Under the pieces are notes generated by a model. The model worked only from the letters and a program-made list of their open reading frames with translations, made no database searches and was not told where the DNA came from. The translations under genes were made by a program, and so were the position numbers. Positions 27,195 through 37,328 of a stretch of 64,000 nucleotides of DNA are shown one piece after another. Origin of the DNA: Photobacterium chitinilyticum (GTDB taxonomy: Bacteria; Pseudomonadota; Gammaproteobacteria; Enterobacterales; Vibrionaceae); contig NZ_RJLM01000002.1 of assembly GCF_004104355.1 (NCBI RefSeq), positions 425,385-489,384 of the forward strand, given 5' to 3'. Positions within the stretch are counted from its first letter, which is position 1, and every line of letters starts with the position of its first letter.

Positions 27195-28019
27195 CTACTG
27201 CGACTGGAAGGCTAACCCAACGGCAATGGACTGTGCTAAGCATAATGTCGCCGACTGTGAGCGGAAAGCATCAACTTGTGTCTCTTTTACCACGAAGCAG
27301 ACATCGCTTAATGTTGCTAACGGGCTAATTTGGCTGTCTGTAATGACGATTTGTTTTGCACCAGCTTGTGCCGCAGTATTATTGACCATCACGGTTTCTT
27401 CTGCGTAAGGAGAAAAGCTGACTGATACTACAACATCTTTGTCGCTGATAACATTCAGCTGCTCGCGGAACATTCCGCCCAAACCATCAACCAAAACGGT
27501 TCTACGTTCAATGTGGCGAAGCGCATAGGTTAAATACGTAGCTACGCTGAAAGATCGCCCCAGCCCCATGACATATATGGTGTCTGCCGCTTTGAGCAAA
27601 TCAATGGCATGCTGGAGATCGTCAGCAGAGGTTTGTGCAGCGAGTTGTTGCATGGCTTGCGCGTTGGCACGGGCAAATTCGTTCAGAATATCTTTGGGAC
27701 GGTCAATCGAGGCATTTTCACCGCCAATTTCACGAACTAATCGCACTCGCTCGGTGTAACTTGCCGTCTCTTTGATCAAGTTGGTTCGAAATAGCTGCTT
27801 CATTTCATTAAAGCCACTAAAGCCAAAAGTGTTAGCGAAGCGAATCAGTGTTGAAGGCGGAACATTGGCTTCTTTGGCAATCACGGCAACAGTATCGAAG
27901 GCAACACTGTTATTATTATCAATGACATACTGTGCAACCTGTTGGAGCCGTTTGCTTAAGTCACTGTAACGGGTTCGAATCTGCTCCTGCAATTCTGCCA
28001 GGTTCTTGGCTACTGTCAT
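27195..28019 (-). CDS. iolR: RpiR-family repressor of inositol catabolism, IolR type
   Basis: This 274-residue regulator has an N-terminal RpiR helix-turn-helix (about 1-77: AFDTVAVIAKEANVPPSTLIRFANTFGFSGFNEMKQLF) and a SIS sugar-phosphate binding domain (about 125-260: ADTIYVMGLGRSFSVATYL, VSFSPYAEE). It is divergent from mmsA/iolA at the left end of the inositol genes. RpiR-type IolR proteins repress inositol genes and are relieved by a phosphorylated inositol intermediate. The palindromes at 28259, 29959-30004, 32386 and 38072-38147 are its likely operators. Confidence 0.85.
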   Translation of the reverse strand: MTVAKNLAELQEQIRTRYSDLSKRLQQVAQYVIDNNNSVAFDTVAVIAKEANVPPSTLIRFANTFGFSGFNEMKQLFRTNLIKETASYTERVRLVREIGGENASIDRPKDILNEFARANAQAMQQLAAQTSADDLQHAIDLLKAADTIYVMGLGRSFSVATYLTYALRHIERRTVLVDGLGGMFREQLNVISDKDVVVSVSFSPYAEETVMVNNTAAQAGAKQIVITDSQISPLATLSDVCFVVKETQVDAFRSQSATLCLAQSIAVGLAFQSQ

Positions 28020-28330
28020 ATTACCCTCAAAATGAAATATTTAGGTCAATTGTAGAGTGATAGTTAGAACAAGGGAATCCTTTTTATCATGAGCTACTTC
28101 TAAAATTTGCCAATAATGAAATGTTTCGTTTGACATTTGTCACACAAAATTAGTGGTTCGATACCTGTTTTATAAGGGTTTAGTACGTATATTGAGCAAT
28201 TAATGGAAATATACTCAACGTCACACTTATGAAATTTTCGCGCGCATAATCATTTAAATGAAATGTTTATTTCATTATAGTTCTGGCGTAGGCTTTACCA
28301 CATCCGAATTCGAAAAGAAGAGAGAAGAAG
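28020..28330. promoter_or_regulatory. Divergent iolR-mmsA control region
   Basis: These 311 bp separate two divergent start codons. A perfect palindrome TGAAATGTTTATTTCA is at 28259-28274, close to mmsA. Weaker relatives are TGAAATGTTTCGTTTG at 28117-28132 and TGAAATATTTAGGTCA at 28033-28048 near iolR, which fits autoregulation. A further TGAAAT half-site is at 28230. Confidence 0.6.
28259..28274. promoter_or_regulatory. Putative IolR operator, mmsA promoter
   Basis: TGAAATGTTTATTTCA is a perfect 6-4-6 palindrome. It is the best match to the shared inositol motif TGAAAT-N4-ATTYCR. Confidence 0.65.
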
Positions 28331-29839
28331 ATGGAAACTATCCAGAATTATATCGGTGGCCAATATGTTGCCAGCCAGAGTTCCCGGTTTGCACCTGTCT
28401 ATAATCCGGCAACCGGAAAGCAAGTTCGCCAAGTTGTATTGAGTTCGTCGGAAGAAGTAGAAAAAGCGGTTGCTGCGGCAGATAGTGCTTTTCCTGCTTG
28501 GGCTAAAACCTCTCCACTTAAACGTGCCCGCGTTATGTTCAAGTTCAAAGTTCTACTGGAACAGAACAGCGAGGAACTGGCCAAGCTCATTTCACAAGAG
28601 CATGGCAAGGTGTATTCAGATGCACTTGGCGAATTAACCCGTGGTCTCGAAGTGGTCGAGTTCGCCTGTGGGATCCCCCACCTGCAAAAAGGCGAGCATT
28701 CTGCGAACGTTGGTACTGGAGTCGACAGCCATTCCCTTATGCAGCCTCTTGGTGTGTGCGCAGGTATTACTCCTTTTAACTTCCCTGCAATGGTACCGAT
28801 GTGGATGTTCCCAATTGCAATTGCCACGGGTAATACATTTGTACTTAAACCTTCAGAAAAAGATCCATCGTTTGCTATAAAGCTGGCAGAACTGCTCCAG
28901 CAGGCTGGTTTACCCGATGGTGTTTTCAATGTCGTAAATGGCGACAAAGAAGCGGTTGATGTACTTCTAACAGACTCACGGATTCAAGCTGTCAGTTTTG
29001 TCGGTTCAACACCGATTGCAGAATACATCTATGCGACGGCTTCTGCGCACGGTAAACGCTGTCAAGCACTGGGCGGGGCGAAAAACCATTGTATTATGAT
29101 GCCTGATGCAGAGCTTGATATGGCAGCTAATGCCATTATGGGGGCGGCATTTGGTGCGGCGGGTGAGCGCTGTATGGCGTTATCTGTTGCTGTTGCTGTC
29201 GGTGATGAAATTGCGGATGACTTGGTGGCGGCGCTACAAACCCGTATCGCAGAAATGCGGGTGGGACCGGGTGTGGTAGAAGGCCGGGAAAATGACATGG
29301 GACCGGTTATAACAGCCCAGCATAAAGCGAGTATTTGTGACTATATTAAGTCGGGTGTAGATCAGGGAGCGACATTGCTTGTTGATGGTCGTGAACTGGT
29401 TGTTGATGATTATGAAGACGGATTTTTTGTCGGTCCGACCTTGTTTGATGGTGTAACACCGGATATGACTATCTATGAAGAAGAAATCTTTGGCCCAGTG
29501 CTTGCTGTGGTTCGGGTACCTGATTACCAAACTGCACTGACGCTGATTAATCGTCATCAATACGGCAACGGAACGGCAATCTTTACCCGCGATGGTGAAA
29601 CCGCCCGCCAGTTTAGCGAAGATGTTCAGGTAGGGATGGTTGGGATCAACGTGCCAATTCCTGTGCCAATGGCGTTCCATAGTTTTGGTGGGTGGAAGCG
29701 TTCTGTATTTGGGCCGCTAAACGTGCATGGCAATGATGGGGTTCGTTTTTACACCCGAATGAAAACGGTGACGAGTCGCTGGCCTGCGAGTGTTCGCCTG
29801 GAACATCATGCGAGCAGCTTTACGATGCCGACAATGTAA
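28331..29839 (+). CDS. mmsA: CoA-acylating methylmalonate/malonate-semialdehyde dehydrogenase
   Basis: This 502-residue aldehyde dehydrogenase has TPFNFPAMVPMWMFPIAIATGNTFVLKPSEKDP, VSFVGSTPIAEYIY and the catalytic cysteine in GERCMALSVA (Cys281), all characteristic of MmsA/IolA. It converts malonate semialdehyde to acetyl-CoA and CO2 with NAD+ and CoA, the last step of inositol breakdown, and can also act in valine catabolism. It stands first in the inositol region, divergent from iolR, with a palindromic operator 57 bp upstream. The family is also named iolA. A short GC-rich stem near 29860-29878 followed by T's may end transcription. Confidence 0.93.
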   Translation: METIQNYIGGQYVASQSSRFAPVYNPATGKQVRQVVLSSSEEVEKAVAAADSAFPAWAKTSPLKRARVMFKFKVLLEQNSEELAKLISQEHGKVYSDALGELTRGLEVVEFACGIPHLQKGEHSANVGTGVDSHSLMQPLGVCAGITPFNFPAMVPMWMFPIAIATGNTFVLKPSEKDPSFAIKLAELLQQAGLPDGVFNVVNGDKEAVDVLLTDSRIQAVSFVGSTPIAEYIYATASAHGKRCQALGGAKNHCIMMPDAELDMAANAIMGAAFGAAGERCMALSVAVAVGDEIADDLVAALQTRIAEMRVGPGVVEGRENDMGPVITAQHKASICDYIKSGVDQGATLLVDGRELVVDDYEDGFFVGPTLFDGVTPDMTIYEEEIFGPVLAVVRVPDYQTALTLINRHQYGNGTAIFTRDGETARQFSEDVQVGMVGINVPIPVPMAFHSFGGWKRSVFGPLNVHGNDGVRFYTRMKTVTSRWPASVRLEHHASSFTMPTM

Positions 29840-29958
29840 TAGCCTTGCTTTCTTCTTTTATTGGCGCCTACGGGCGTCTTTTTCGTGCGAGCAAGCAAAG
29901 TCTGATATGGAGGTTAATCGCTGGCATATGAAAGGGTTTTTCTATTGGGATCACAAAA

Positions 29959-30004
29959 AGAACCATACGTTTCATTTTGGTGTTGATGTGAAAAAATAAT
30001 TCCA
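29959..30004. promoter_or_regulatory. Pair of putative IolR operators upstream of iolD
   Basis: AGAACCATACGTTTCA at 29959-29974 and TGAAAAAATAATTCCA at 29989-30004 both fit the 6-4-6 inositol motif with few changes. Their starts are exactly 30 bp apart, about three helical turns. iolD starts at 30097. Confidence 0.6.
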
Positions 30005-30096
30005 TATAGTGAGGTTATTACTGGATCTAAGTGCGTGGCAGCACTTGTTGGGCTGGCAATCGCCCTGCCCGATATGAAGCATGTGGAGTTTTGGCT

Positions 30097-32031
30097 ATGA
30101 ACACCTTAAGAATGACGACCGCCCAGGCGTTAGTGAAATTTCTCAATCAACAGTATGTGGAAGTCGATGGCTGCGAGCATAAGTTTGTTCATGGTGTCAT
30201 GACTATTTTCGGCCATGGCAATGTACTTGGACTTGGGCAGGCTCTTGAGCAAGATGCTGGGGACTTAATTGTTCATCAAGGCTGCAACGAGCAAGGCATG
30301 GCGCATATTGCGATGGGGTTTGCCAAACAACAAAAACGCAAAAAAATCTATGCAGTAACATCCTCTGTCGGCCCCGGTGCTGCCAATATGGTAACCGCTG
30401 CCGCCACCGCAACAGCAAACAGGATCCCTGTTCTGTTTTTACCCGGGGATGTATTTGCAACACGTCAGCCTGATCCTGTCTTGCAACAGGTGGAGCAGTA
30501 TCACGATTGCTCCATCAGTACCAATGACTGTTTCAGACCCGTCTCGCGTTACTGGGATCGAGTCTCTCGCCCTGAACAACTTATGACAGCGATGATTAAT
30601 GCGATGCGTGTGTTGACCGATCCTGCTGATACTGGCGCGGTAACTATCAGCCTGCCTCAAGATGTTCAGGGTGAAGCTCATGACTTTCCGGAGTATTTCT
30701 TTAAGAAACGTGTCCACCGTATCGAGCGTCGTCCGGCAACAGAGGCAATGCTAAATGATGCCCTTTCACTGATTATGCGCAAGAAAAAGCCAATGTTGGT
30801 GTGTGGGGGCGGAGTACGGTATGCCGAAGCGCATGATGCTTTCCGTCAGTTTGCCGAGATATTCAATATTCCGTTTGGTGAAACCCAGGCCGGAAAGAGC
30901 AGTATCGTGGCGAATCACCCCTTAAACTGCGGCGGCGTCGGAACGACAGGGTGCTTGTCGGCTAACCTGATAGCCAAAGAAGCCGATTTGGTAATTGGTG
31001 TTGGTACCCGTTTTACTGATTTTACGACTGCATCGAAATCATTGTTCCAAAACCCGGAAGTGGAGTTTCTGACTATTAACGTTGCTGAATTTGATGCAGG
31101 TAAGCTTGATGCTGTACCCGTTGTCGCGGATGCCCAAGCGGCGCTGTTGGCGCTGAAGGCTAAATTGTCGCAAGCGGGTTATATCAGTAGCTATGGCGAT
31201 GAGATATCTCATGCCCGTAATCTCTGGAAAAATGAATTAGATCGGCTGTTTTCGATACAGGTTGAAACGGGCTTTGTGCCAGAGGTGCCAGGCCATCTTG
31301 ATGACAAGCTACCGGAATACTGCGACACGCTGAAGACCCAGTTAACCCAAACGGGTGTACTGGGACTACTGGATAGCCAGCTCGAAGACAATGCCATAAT
31401 TGTGGGCGCCGCGGGCTCTCTCCCAGGTGATCTACAACGTATCTGGCAACCGAAACAACCCGATACCTATCATATGGAATATGGTTATTCATGCATGGGG
31501 TACGAAGTTGCAGCTGCTGTTGGTGCAAAAATCGCCAGCCCTAACCAACCTGTTTATGCCATGCTGGGAGATGGATCTTACATGATGCTTCATTCGGAAT
31601 TGCAAACTGCAATCCAGGAAGGCATTAAAGTTACCTTGCTGCTGTTTGATAACGCGGGCTTTGGTTGCATCAACAACCTGCAGATGGGGCAGGGGATGGG
31701 CAGCTACGGAACGGAAAACCGTCAACGCGATCCCAATACCGGGCGCATGACAGGGCCGCTGGTCAAGGTGGATTTTGCCAAGAACGCGGAGAGCTATGGC
31801 TGCAAAGGCTATACCGTTCACACAAGAGATCAGCTATTGGCTGCGTTGGAAGATGCCAAGAAACAGCCTGTAGCGACGTTGATTGATATAAAGGTACTGC
31901 CAAAGACGATGACGCACGGTTATGAGTCTTGGTGGCGAACTGGGACGGCCCAGGTGGCAGACAATCCTGAAATCGTAGCGGCGGCGGACGAGATTAAGCA
32001 GGTATTGTCGACTAAGGCGCGCCATTACTAA
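30097..32031 (+). CDS. iolD: 3D-(3,5/4)-trihydroxycyclohexane-1,2-dione hydrolase
   Basis: From the ATG at 30097 (GTGGAG upstream; the frame extends further but without protein character) this is a 644-residue thiamine-diphosphate enzyme. It has [20 protein letters not shown] with the cofactor-activating glutamate, the SVGPGAANM segment, and [15 protein letters not shown]...NAGFGCIN as the ThDP-Mg motif. IolD opens the inositol ring of the diketone to 5-deoxyglucuronate. Length matches the family. It stands alone between operators at 29959-30004 and a stem-loop near 32050. Confidence 0.95.
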   Translation: MNTLRMTTAQALVKFLNQQYVEVDGCEHKFVHGVMTIFGHGNVLGLGQALEQDAGDLIVHQGCNEQGMAHIAMGFAKQQKRKKIYAVTSSVGPGAANMVTAAATATANRIPVLFLPGDVFATRQPDPVLQQVEQYHDCSISTNDCFRPVSRYWDRVSRPEQLMTAMINAMRVLTDPADTGAVTISLPQDVQGEAHDFPEYFFKKRVHRIERRPATEAMLNDALSLIMRKKKPMLVCGGGVRYAEAHDAFRQFAEIFNIPFGETQAGKSSIVANHPLNCGGVGTTGCLSANLIAKEADLVIGVGTRFTDFTTASKSLFQNPEVEFLTINVAEFDAGKLDAVPVVADAQAALLALKAKLSQAGYISSYGDEISHARNLWKNELDRLFSIQVETGFVPEVPGHLDDKLPEYCDTLKTQLTQTGVLGLLDSQLEDNAIIVGAAGSLPGDLQRIWQPKQPDTYHMEYGYSCMGYEVAAAVGAKIASPNQPVYAMLGDGSYMMLHSELQTAIQEGIKVTLLLFDNAGFGCINNLQMGQGMGSYGTENRQRDPNTGRMTGPLVKVDFAKNAESYGCKGYTVHTRDQLLAALEDAKKQPVATLIDIKVLPKTMTHGYESWWRTGTAQVADNPEIVAAADEIKQVLSTKARHY

Positions 32032-32049
32032 TTATCCCCTAACCCCCAT

Positions 32050-32092
32050 TAGCCTTCTTTTCGTATGCATTGCATGCGGGAGGAAGGCTTCT
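32050..32092 (+). terminator. Long stem-loop after iolD
   Basis: AGCCTTC near 32051 pairs with GAAGGCT near 32084, with a nested TATGCA/TGCATG stem inside, followed by TCTTTC. It is probably the iolD terminator. Confidence 0.45.
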
Positions 32093-32573
32093 TTCATCTT
32101 ACCTGCCTTGCTTTTTTTCTTCGTTGTTGCAATGCCAAGTTAACTTTAAGCGAAACAGCTGCATTATTGCTGGGTGTGTTGGTTACTGCGATGAAACGTT
32201 TATTCCTAAAGCTTCTAGTGGCTGATGGTTTGCTGTTTGCCGATTTTTATACTTTTTTACGCAAAATAGAGCCTTTCTCATGAATCTTCACATTATATTC
32301 GTGATCTGTCTGACATGTTTTACTTAAAAGAACAGAGAAAGTGATAGGTCATCAGCAAAAATAAAATATTCAATAATTGAACGATTGAAATAAATGTTTC
32401 GTTTGGTGTATTTTAATCATCAGAAGGAAGACGTGAGTTACTGTCCTCCGATAGTAGGAACAATAACAAATATCTATTTAGTTGATTTTGGTTACGTACA
32501 TTTTTAGTCGTCGACCAGATACCTATCGTGAAATTATGTCGGGCATTAAACAGCTCGGTGCCAAGGAGTCTCT
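32093..32573. promoter_or_regulatory. Control region upstream of iolG
   Basis: This 480-bp spacer has no convincing gene. TGAAATAAATGTTTCG at 32386-32401 fits the inositol operator motif. A weaker copy, TGAAACGTTTATTCCT, is at 32192-32207. AAGGAG five bases before the ATG at 32574 serves iolG. Confidence 0.5.
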
Positions 32574-33560
32574 ATGTACAATATCGCGTTATTCGGTGCA
32601 GGCCGTATTGGTCAGGTTCACGCAGTTAACATCGCAGAACACAAAGAAACCTCGCTTTATTCAGTGATCGACCCGTACCTTGACGGTGCAAATGCACTGG
32701 CAGAAAAATATGGAGCGAAAGTACAGTCGACTGAAGAGGCGATAGCTGATCCGAATGTGCATGGAGTGCTGATTGCATCGGCAACTGATACCCATGCGAA
32801 CCTGATTGAGTTGGCAGCCAAAGCCGGTAAAACCATCTTCTGTGAAAAGCCCGTTCACCTCGATATTGCACGAGTCAGAGATTGCCTGGCGACGGTTAAG
32901 GCGAATAACGTTCCGCTGTTTGTTGGCTTCAACCGCCGTTATGACCCGCAATTCCGTAAAGTGCGTGAAATGCTGAGTGCTGGCTCGATTGGCAAAGCCG
33001 AATCACTCTTGATCACTTCTCGCGATCCATCGCCACCACCAGCCGAATACGTGAAAGTCTCTGGTGGCATGTTCCGTGATATGACAATCCATGATTTTGA
33101 TATGGCACGTTTTATCATGGGTGAGGATCCTGTCTCTATCTATGCGAAGGGCAGCAATATGGTTGATCCTGAGATCGGCAAGGCTGGTGACATTGACACC
33201 GCATTCGTTGTGATGAAATTCCCTTCAGGTGCGATGGCGACAATTTCTAACAGCCGACGTTCTGGCTACGGTTATGATCAGCGTATTGAACTGCATGGTG
33301 AAAAAGGCTTACTGACGGCGAACAATATCAAAGAAGATGCTGTTGAGCAGTGGGGTGAAAATGGTTGCGTAGCGGCTAAACCTGAACACTTCTTTTTGCA
33401 GCGCTATGACGCGGCATATAAAGCAGAGTGGAATCACTTTGTAGATGTACTTGCAGGGCGTGCGAAGCCAGAATGCAGTGGCTATGACGGCGAACAGGCT
33501 CTATTGCTCGCTGATAGCGCAATTGAATCGTTGAAATCGGGCCTGGAAGTCAAACTCTAG
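32574..33560 (+). CDS. iolG: myo-Inositol 2-dehydrogenase
   Basis: This 328-residue Gfo/Idh/MocA oxidoreductase has the Rossmann motif LFGAGRIGQVHA at the N terminus and FCEKPVHLDIA with the EKP lysine (about residue 90). It also has GFNRRYDPQF and the catalytic DMTIHDFDMARF (Asp and His, about 168-172). It oxidises myo-inositol to scyllo-inosose with NAD+. It is preceded by an operator at 32386 and followed by a strong terminator at 33572, so it forms its own unit. Confidence 0.93.
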   Translation: MYNIALFGAGRIGQVHAVNIAEHKETSLYSVIDPYLDGANALAEKYGAKVQSTEEAIADPNVHGVLIASATDTHANLIELAAKAGKTIFCEKPVHLDIARVRDCLATVKANNVPLFVGFNRRYDPQFRKVREMLSAGSIGKAESLLITSRDPSPPPAEYVKVSGGMFRDMTIHDFDMARFIMGEDPVSIYAKGSNMVDPEIGKAGDIDTAFVVMKFPSGAMATISNSRRSGYGYDQRIELHGEKGLLTANNIKEDAVEQWGENGCVAAKPEHFFLQRYDAAYKAEWNHFVDVLAGRAKPECSGYDGEQALLLADSAIESLKSGLEVKL

Positions 33561-33571
33561 TCCTCGTTATC

Positions 33572-33604
33572 AGGGGGCGCTATCTACCAGCGCCCCCTTT
33601 TTTT
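33572..33604 (+). terminator. Strong intrinsic terminator after iolG
   Basis: AGGGGGCGCT at 33572-33581 pairs perfectly with AGCGCCCCCT at 33589-33598, followed by seven or more T's. Confidence 0.92.
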
Positions 33605-33696
33605 ATCTGTTTTTCCTGTAAGCCTACCTCAGCATCGGGCGAAGAGTGTGCCCGGTACTGGCAATCAATGCGTAAACGAAAGATATGGAGGACATG

Positions 33697-35397
33697 ATGT
33701 TGGCTTTTATCTCGTTTATTGGTTTTACCCTATTTGTAGCAGGTTTTGCATACTACAAAACCCATAACGCCCACCTGACTAATTCTGCTGAAGGTTACTT
33801 CTTGGGCGGGCGTTCCCTTACCGGGGTCTATATCGGTGGCTCGATGCTGCTGATGAACCTCTCTACCGAGCATCTGGTTGGTCTCAACGGCCTTTCGTTC
33901 CGTACCGGGTTTATCGTGATGGCATGGGAAGTCATGGCGGCGATGACCATCGTTTTGTTTGCAATCTTCTTTTTGCCGCGCTATCTCAAGCTGGGTATCT
34001 CTACCATTCCCGAGTTTCTGGAGCGCCGTTTTGATAAGCAGACACTGACTATCACCTCGTTTCTGTTTCTTGGTATGTATGTGATTTCCCTGCTGCCCAT
34101 CGTGCTTTATACCGGTGCTATCGCGTTGGAAAGCCTGTTCCAGGTTTCGACGGTATTTAACGTCGACAAAACTACAGCGCTTTGGCTGGTTGTGTGGGGC
34201 GTTGGAGGTATGGGGGCCATTTACGCCGTGTTTGGAGGTATCAAGGCGATTGCTATTGCCGATACAATTAACGGGGTGGGCCTTATCACCGGCGGTTTAA
34301 TGGTGACCTTCTTTGCTCTGTCCTATGTTGGTGATGGTGATGTATGGCAAGGCCTGGTGGATGTCTACAATACCAACCCTGGAAAGTTTAACTCGATCGG
34401 TGACAAGGATTCGCTGGTGCCGTTCTCGACCTTGTTTACGGGGCTTATCGTTTCCAACATGTTCTTCTGGTGTACTAATCAGTCAATTGTGCAAAAAGCG
34501 CTGGGGGCTAAAAATCTTGCAGAAGGCCAGAAGGGGGTACTGCTGTGTGCTTTCTTCAAATTGATGATCCCATCTATCATCATTTTGCCCGGCATCATTG
34601 CTTTCCATATTTTCCAGGGGCAAATTGACAACCCGGATCACGCGTATCCAAATTTGGTTCAATTGGTGCTACCGGAAGTCTTGGTTGGTTTCTTTGCTGC
34701 GGTTGTGGTGGGAGCGGTGTTCTCGACCTTTAGTGGCGGCTTGAACTCATCAGTGACGCTGTTTACGGTCAATATTTTCAAGAAGAGTCTAAAGCCGGAT
34801 GCCACTGAAGCACAGATTGTTGCTGTGGGTAAATACCTCGGTTTGGGGCTCGCGCTAACGGCGATGATCGTTGCACCGCTGGTGGCCAATGCGCCGGATG
34901 GACTTTTCTATCTTATCCAGCAGCTGCAGGGTATTTTTAACTCACCTATTTTGAGTGTGGTATTGGTTGGCCTGCTGACCAAGCGTGTGCCGGCGATTGC
35001 GGCCAAGCTCGGTCTGCTGTTCGGTATGTCAGCGTATATTCTGTTTAACTTTGTTATTCAGGTTGATATTCATTTCTTCCATTTGGTGGGGTTACTGTTT
35101 GTTGTCAACGTTGTCTTTATGCTGACGGTCGGTTACTTCTACCCTCAGGAGGCATATGTGGAAGTCTACACCGAGCAAGTGGATATCCAGCCTTGGTCAA
35201 TGGTTAAGCCGGTTTCGTTGTTGATTGCTCTAGGCTCGGTATCCATGTACATCTACCTTGCTCAAAATGTACCGAGTTGGGTGATGGGTGGCTACAATAT
35301 TTTTGCCATCGCGTCTCTGGCTTATGTGTTCTGGTCTATTGCTCGCGAGTTAATGAAAAGTCCTCGTGTCGCTAGGCGTGCGCAAGATAACGCATAG
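33697..35397 (+). CDS. Sodium:solute symporter (SSS family), probable inositol transporter
   Basis: This protein of about 566 residues has some fourteen membrane helices and the SSS/SGLT character: YFLGGRSLTGVYIGGSMLLMNLSTEHLVGLNG near the N terminus, IPEFLERRFDKQ, and FSTFSGGLNSSVTLFTVNIFKK near residue 350. It resembles Vibrio SGLT-type sugar symporters. GGAGG lies five bases before the ATG at 33697; an in-frame ATG at 33685 overlaps that ribosome-binding site. It sits between iolG and the second inositol dehydrogenase, so inositol uptake with Na+ is a reasonable inference. No other inositol transporter gene is in the window. Confidence 0.82.
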   Translation: MLAFISFIGFTLFVAGFAYYKTHNAHLTNSAEGYFLGGRSLTGVYIGGSMLLMNLSTEHLVGLNGLSFRTGFIVMAWEVMAAMTIVLFAIFFLPRYLKLGISTIPEFLERRFDKQTLTITSFLFLGMYVISLLPIVLYTGAIALESLFQVSTVFNVDKTTALWLVVWGVGGMGAIYAVFGGIKAIAIADTINGVGLITGGLMVTFFALSYVGDGDVWQGLVDVYNTNPGKFNSIGDKDSLVPFSTLFTGLIVSNMFFWCTNQSIVQKALGAKNLAEGQKGVLLCAFFKLMIPSIIILPGIIAFHIFQGQIDNPDHAYPNLVQLVLPEVLVGFFAAVVVGAVFSTFSGGLNSSVTLFTVNIFKKSLKPDATEAQIVAVGKYLGLGLALTAMIVAPLVANAPDGLFYLIQQLQGIFNSPILSVVLVGLLTKRVPAIAAKLGLLFGMSAYILFNFVIQVDIHFFHLVGLLFVVNVVFMLTVGYFYPQEAYVEVYTEQVDIQPWSMVKPVSLLIALGSVSMYIYLAQNVPSWVMGGYNIFAIASLAYVFWSIARELMKSPRVARRAQDNA

Positions 35398-35420
35398 TTA
35401 AGCCATTAATACGTCAAAAT

Positions 35421-35446
35421 AACCCCTGATAGCCTCAGGGGTTTTT
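35421..35446 (+). terminator. Intrinsic terminator after the SSS symporter
   Basis: AACCCCTGA at 35421-35429 pairs with TCAGGGGTT at 35435-35443 around TAGCC, followed by TTT. It lies directly before the next gene's ribosome-binding site. Confidence 0.85.
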
Positions 35447-35462
35447 CCGTATGGGGAATTAT

Positions 35463-37328
35463 ATGGATCAATCACTGTTACCCAATATTTTAAGTTTCCT
35501 TTCTGATACAGACCCATTTGATAAGCTGCCTGCCGATGCAAGGTGCCAGCTTGCAGCGTCGGTAGATATTTCCTACCTAGCAAAAGGTGAACGGCTCGAC
35601 GGGGAGCGAATCGTAGGTGCTGGGCTTTATATGGTTCGGGTGGGTGCGGTAGAGCAGCGTCATCATGATCTGTCGCTACGGGCAAGGCTGGCTAGCGGGG
35701 ATCTGTTCGGATTTAGCCAATTAAAAAGAGACTGTGACTGCGAATATACGGTCTGCGCATTGGAAAACACCCTTCTTTACCTGATCCCCCAGGCCGTACT
35801 CAATCTCCTGATGGCAGAGAATCCCGCAGTACGGGATCATTTTGCCGGCAAGGAAGGCCAGCGTTTGGCGGGCACACAAAGCAGGGATCAAAAAGCGGGA
35901 GACAACACACTATACCTTAAGTCGGTTGCCGGAGTTTTGCATCCCAATGTCGCAATCGTCGAGCCTACTGCCACCATTCAGCAAGCAGCCGGTGAAATGG
36001 TGCGCCAGCATCGTTCAAATGCATTGGTAATGGATGGGGAGGTACTACTGGGAATTATTACAGATCGTGATATGACCAAACGGGTTATCGCACAGGGGCG
36101 GGATTTCACTGATCCTGTTACCACGGTGATGACTGATGCGCCATGTACTATTGATGCCGATGCGCCGCTTGTACGGGCCGTAGAGCTGATGATGCAGCAG
36201 AATGTGCGTAGTCTACCGGTTGTTGAGGGGGGCAAAATTAAAGGTGTGCTAACCGCTACCAGTATGATTGAAAAAAGTCGGGTTCAGGCCGTCTATCTGA
36301 TCAGCCGAATTTATCGTCAGGAGTCGGTGGCAGAGCTCAAGGCTCTCTCGTTGCAACGCCAGTCTGTCTTTGAAACTCTGACCGAAACAGGGGTTCACCC
36401 TCGATCTATTCAACAGATGATGAGTCTGATTGCAGATGCATTTAATAAGCGCCTGCTCCTGCTTGCTGAGCGCAAGTTTGGCCCGCCGCCGTGCGATTAT
36501 GCTTGGATTGTTGCTGGCTCACAGGCTCGAAATGAGGTTCATTATCTTTCGGATCAGGATAACGGCTTGATTCTGGCCTGTGAACCTGATGAGAGGCAGA
36601 AGGATTATTTTCGTCGGTTAACCGAGTATGTTTGCTCTGGTTTGGCCGAATGTGGTTACCCTCTCTGCTCTGGTTATATGATGGCAACTAACCCAAAGTG
36701 GTGTGTTTCGCACGAGACTTGGTTGAGCTATTACTGCCGGTGGGTGATGCAGCCGGAAGCTGAGGCATTGCTTAATATCAGTGTCTTTCTGGACACGCGA
36801 TTTCTGTATGGCAATGAAGCCCTTTTTAGACGCCAGCAACAGCGTGTTTCCGAGTACACTAAAGGGAATCGCCGTTTCCTTGCTGTGCTAGTGGCCAATT
36901 CCCTGCGCATCAGTCCGCCACTGGGAATGTTCCGTCAGTTTGTTCTGGCAAAAGATGGCGAAAACGGCAGCGTATTCAATATAAAGACACAGGCCCTTAA
37001 TTTACTGGTGGAGCTGGCTCGAATTTATGCTCTGGCGGCGAATAGTTCCGAGACGGAAACGTCTGCCCGGTTGAAGGCGGCGGTAGAGGCACAGGTGATC
37101 AGTGATAGTAGTAGAAAGGAACTGCTGGAAGCATTTCATTTTATCAATCAGGTCCGCTTCAACCATCAGAGAAGTGCCCTTATTGAGGGGAAAGCAGCCA
37201 GCAATAAGATCGCTCCTGCATTGCTCACCCAATTCGAACGTAATCATCTTAAAGACGCGTTTCGGATCATTGCTCGAACTCAGGAAGCGGCATTGTTACG
37301 GTATAATGCTAAAGGCGTGATTACATGA
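35463..37328 (+). CDS. Cyclic-nucleotide/CBS/DUF294 nucleotidyltransferase-like signalling protein
   Basis: From the ATG at 35463 this 621-residue protein has an N-terminal cNMP-binding-like domain (about 10-125) and a CBS pair (about 150-275, with GIITDRDMTKRVIA and SLPVVEGGKIKGVLT). A DUF294 nucleotidyltransferase-like domain follows (about 320-460: IVAGSQARNEVHYLSDQDNGLI, the GS...DxD site), then a C-terminal DUF294 helical domain. It looks like a regulatory nucleotidyl-transfer protein. It overlaps the downstream exonuclease by four bases. This pair typically accompanies SSS acetate or solute symporters and probably modulates transport; here it follows the putative inositol symporter. Confidence 0.82.
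   Translation: MDQSLLPNILSFLSDTDPFDKLPADARCQLAASVDISYLAKGERLDGERIVGAGLYMVRVGAVEQRHHDLSLRARLASGDLFGFSQLKRDCDCEYTVCALENTLLYLIPQAVLNLLMAENPAVRDHFAGKEGQRLAGTQSRDQKAGDNTLYLKSVAGVLHPNVAIVEPTATIQQAAGEMVRQHRSNALVMDGEVLLGIITDRDMTKRVIAQGRDFTDPVTTVMTDAPCTIDADAPLVRAVELMMQQNVRSLPVVEGGKIKGVLTATSMIEKSRVQAVYLISRIYRQESVAELKALSLQRQSVFETLTETGVHPRSIQQMMSLIADAFNKRLLLLAERKFGPPPCDYAWIVAGSQARNEVHYLSDQDNGLILACEPDERQKDYFRRLTEYVCSGLAECGYPLCSGYMMATNPKWCVSHETWLSYYCRWVMQPEAEALLNISVFLDTRFLYGNEALFRRQQQRVSEYTKGNRRFLAVLVANSLRISPPLGMFRQFVLAKDGENGSVFNIKTQALNLLVELARIYALAANSSETETSARLKAAVEAQVISDSSRKELLEAFHFINQVRFNHQRSALIEGKAASNKIAPALLTQFERNHLKDAFRIIARTQEAALLRYNAKGVIT

Noticed and set aside
32065-32283. 72-codon plus-strand frame after iolD
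   Set aside because: It begins inside the iolD terminator stem and has no ribosome-binding site.
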